Part shown: piece after piece, positions 16,994 to 18,002 of the stretch
How the letters are laid out: every line of letters starts with the position of its first letter
Position numbering within the stretch: the stretch's first letter is position 1
Source of the DNA: an uncultured Planctomycetaceae bacterium
GTDB taxonomy: Bacteria; Planctomycetota; Phycisphaerae; UBA1845; UTPLA1
Length of the DNA: 18,002 nucleotides
Reading direction: 5' to 3'
NCBI GenBank assembly: GCA_938008425.1
Contig: CALLKH010000375.1
Coordinates: 1-18,002, forward strand
Notes under the pieces: model-generated
Told to the model about the DNA's origin: nothing
Seen by the model: only the letters and a program-made list of their open reading frames with translations
Database searches by the model: none
Made by a program: the position numbers and the translations under genes

Positions 16994-17739
16994 CAAAAGT
17001 GCGATACAACGCCGGTACAGCGGGTACTTCGGTCTTCGGGGACCCGCGCTCAAGCACCGATCGAAACGTCGCACAACCCTTCAATTCGCCGGCATCGGCT
17101 CGGCGAGACAGGTACAGACACTGAACCACTCGTCGTCGATAGATCAAACGACATGGAAGGTATCTTTTCCTTTCGCGCGGAAGAGATCAAAAACCGGTCT
17201 CACGCCCGTCGCCGAACTCTGCTATGATCCTCCTCACGATGGAGTCCGGTTCAACTCCGGCAGCGCGCGTGTGATCGGCTTCGTGTCATGACCGCGCGCC
17301 CATCATGGTTCAGAACACATGGTCCCGAGGTTCTGCGCGGCAGAGCAGACTTTCATGTCAGGCGATTGAAGCTGTCACCACCCATGATCTCCAGCGCCAT
17401 GAATTCACCTCGAATCGGAACCTTGTGTGTCGTCCCGGACTTTGGACGACCACGCCGGCGAATCGCCCGGGTGGTCGAAGCCCAATCACACCCAAACTCA
17501 GGACGACCCATCGGCCGATAATAAGAATGACCCGTTGACCTGGACCAGTTCCGAGGAAGCTGATTTATCGTTCATGACTACTGCCATCTGCCCCGGACGG
17601 TCCCGAGAATGGCCCAATTCGGACAGACTTTCGGCGAATGCAGGGCACGAACTCCGACAGGTGCAAACAACCAGGCAAGAGATCTCGAGTCACAGAAGAT
17701 TGGCTCGGCCATCCAACAAACCCAAGGAAGAAGGAATCC
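16994..17739. other. Long non-coding divergent region upstream of the desaturase gene
   Basis: About 750 nt without a credible gene. Frames that stay open here have irregular composition and mixed third codon positions. Inverted repeats seen are GCGGGT/ACCCGC at 17020-17047 with an inner CTTCGG turn, GCGCGCG/CGCGCGC at 17263-17299, and the competing pair at 17429-17477 described separately. TATGAT at 17223-17228 is a possible plus-strand -10 box, but no good -35 lies before it. TTGACC at 17535-17540 is a possible -35 without a convincing -10. The region probably holds the desaturase promoter and a long leader; I recognise no known riboswitch. Confidence 0.45.
17429..17477 (+). promoter_or_regulatory. 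Two mutually exclusive hairpins in the desaturase upstream region
   Basis: GTCGTCC (17429-17435) can pair with GGACGAC (17444-17450). CGACCAC (17447-17453) can pair with GTGGTCG (17471-17477), extended inward by four more pairs after a bulged G. The two stems share 17447-17450, so only one can form at a time. A second GGACGACC copy at 17501-17508 could also pair with GTCGTCC. Such alternatives are typical of attenuators, but no T-tract terminator or short leader peptide with biased codons was found, so this is tentative. Confidence 0.3.
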
Positions 17740-18002
17740 GTGAAGCTCGCAATGAATCTGTTCCACCGCCTCGTGGCTTATTTTGATTCGCACAACACCC
17801 AGCCTCATCCGAGGGACCCCAAGGGTCTCAAGACCGACCCGATGCGCTGGTCGTCGTACATCATTCTTCACTCCGGCTGCCTGGGCCTGATCTGGGTCGG
17901 CTGGAGCTGGACGGCCGTCGCGGTGGCCGTCGCACTTTACTTTGTGCGAATGTTCGCCATCACGGGATTCTATCACCGCTACTTTTCCCACCGGACGTTC
18001 AA
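17740..18002 (+). CDS. Fatty acid desaturase (acyl-CoA delta-9 type), 3'-partial
   Basis: The first 87 residues are visible and the frame runs off the window end. The first histidine box of membrane di-iron desaturases is at 79-84 (H79-RYFS-H84), in the typical context GFYHRYFSHRTF. A TM pair lies near 38-55 and 57-76, before the box, as in the acyl-CoA/stearoyl desaturase family. The N-terminal stretch DPKGLKTDPMRWSSY is polar and cytosolic. The enzyme uses O2 and electrons to place a cis double bond in a saturated acyl chain and so alters membrane fluidity. The start is GTG 17740, with AAGGAA at 17731-17736 and AAGGAAG at 17724-17730 as ribosome-binding sites; ATG 17752 is the alternative. 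The second and third His boxes must lie beyond the window. Regulation by temperature or lipid state through the long upstream region is speculative. Confidence 0.88.
   Translation, partial: MKLAMNLFHRLVAYFDSHNTQPHPRDPKGLKTDPMRWSSYIILHSGCLGLIWVGWSWTAVAVAVALYFVRMFAITGFYHRYFSHRTF

Noticed and set aside
17288..17538. Two overlapping 77-codon plus-strand frames in the divergent region
   Set aside because: They overlap each other in different frames, are Arg/Pro-rich, lack ribosome-binding sites and cover the inverted repeats.
17609..17743. 44-codon frame (MAQFGQTFGEC...) ending in a GTGA overlap with the desaturase start
   Set aside because: The overlap is suggestive, but only about half of its third positions are G/C against clearly more in real genes here, there is no good ribosome-binding site, and the sequence resembles no family. 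Possible leader peptide but unsupported.

Overview
This GC-rich, gene-dense window most likely comes from a member of the Planctomycetota (inference). The pointers are a MoxR / DUF58 / BatA-type von Willebrand A (vWA) gene cluster, very large TPR and HEAT-repeat scaffold proteins, and a Trp-Trp motif in the HEAT protein that I recall from planctomycete HEAT proteins. No mobile element, rRNA, convincing tRNA or CRISPR array is visible.

Region 1 (about 1-12.9 kb, plus strand) is one long co-directional block with overlapping or nearly touching genes. In order it holds a giant TPR protein (5' end cut by the window edge), a three-TM coiled-coil protein with a nine-cysteine segment, a MoxR AAA+ ATPase, a DUF58/vWA protein, a BatA-type membrane vWA protein, and an 899-residue membrane protein with two vWA domains plus a glutamine-amidotransferase-like segment. 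The last four are the core of a MoxR/Bat system. In such systems an AAA+ ATPase works with vWA proteins that bind a metal through a MIDAS motif, as a chaperone or assembly and stress-tolerance machine. The TPR and Cys-rich proteins upstream take the place where other lineages carry the TPR-containing BatC/BatE and BatD. This pair is the least familiar and most interesting part of the window.

Region 2 (12.9-13.9 kb, plus strand) is a small separate unit. A YjbQ/UPF0047 family protein, apparently expressed from a leaderless promoter, is followed 19 nt later by a small four-TM protein of unknown function. A 459-nt non-coding stretch with a foldable element follows.

Region 3 (14.4-16.9 kb, minus strand) is a single exported HEAT-repeat protein that converges on region 2. 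It has a good sigma70-like promoter and a G8 homopolymer near its start.

Region 4 (17.0-18.0 kb) is an unusually long non-coding divergent region with several inverted repeats, two of them mutually exclusive. It leads to the 5' end of a fatty acid (acyl-CoA-type) desaturase that runs off the window.
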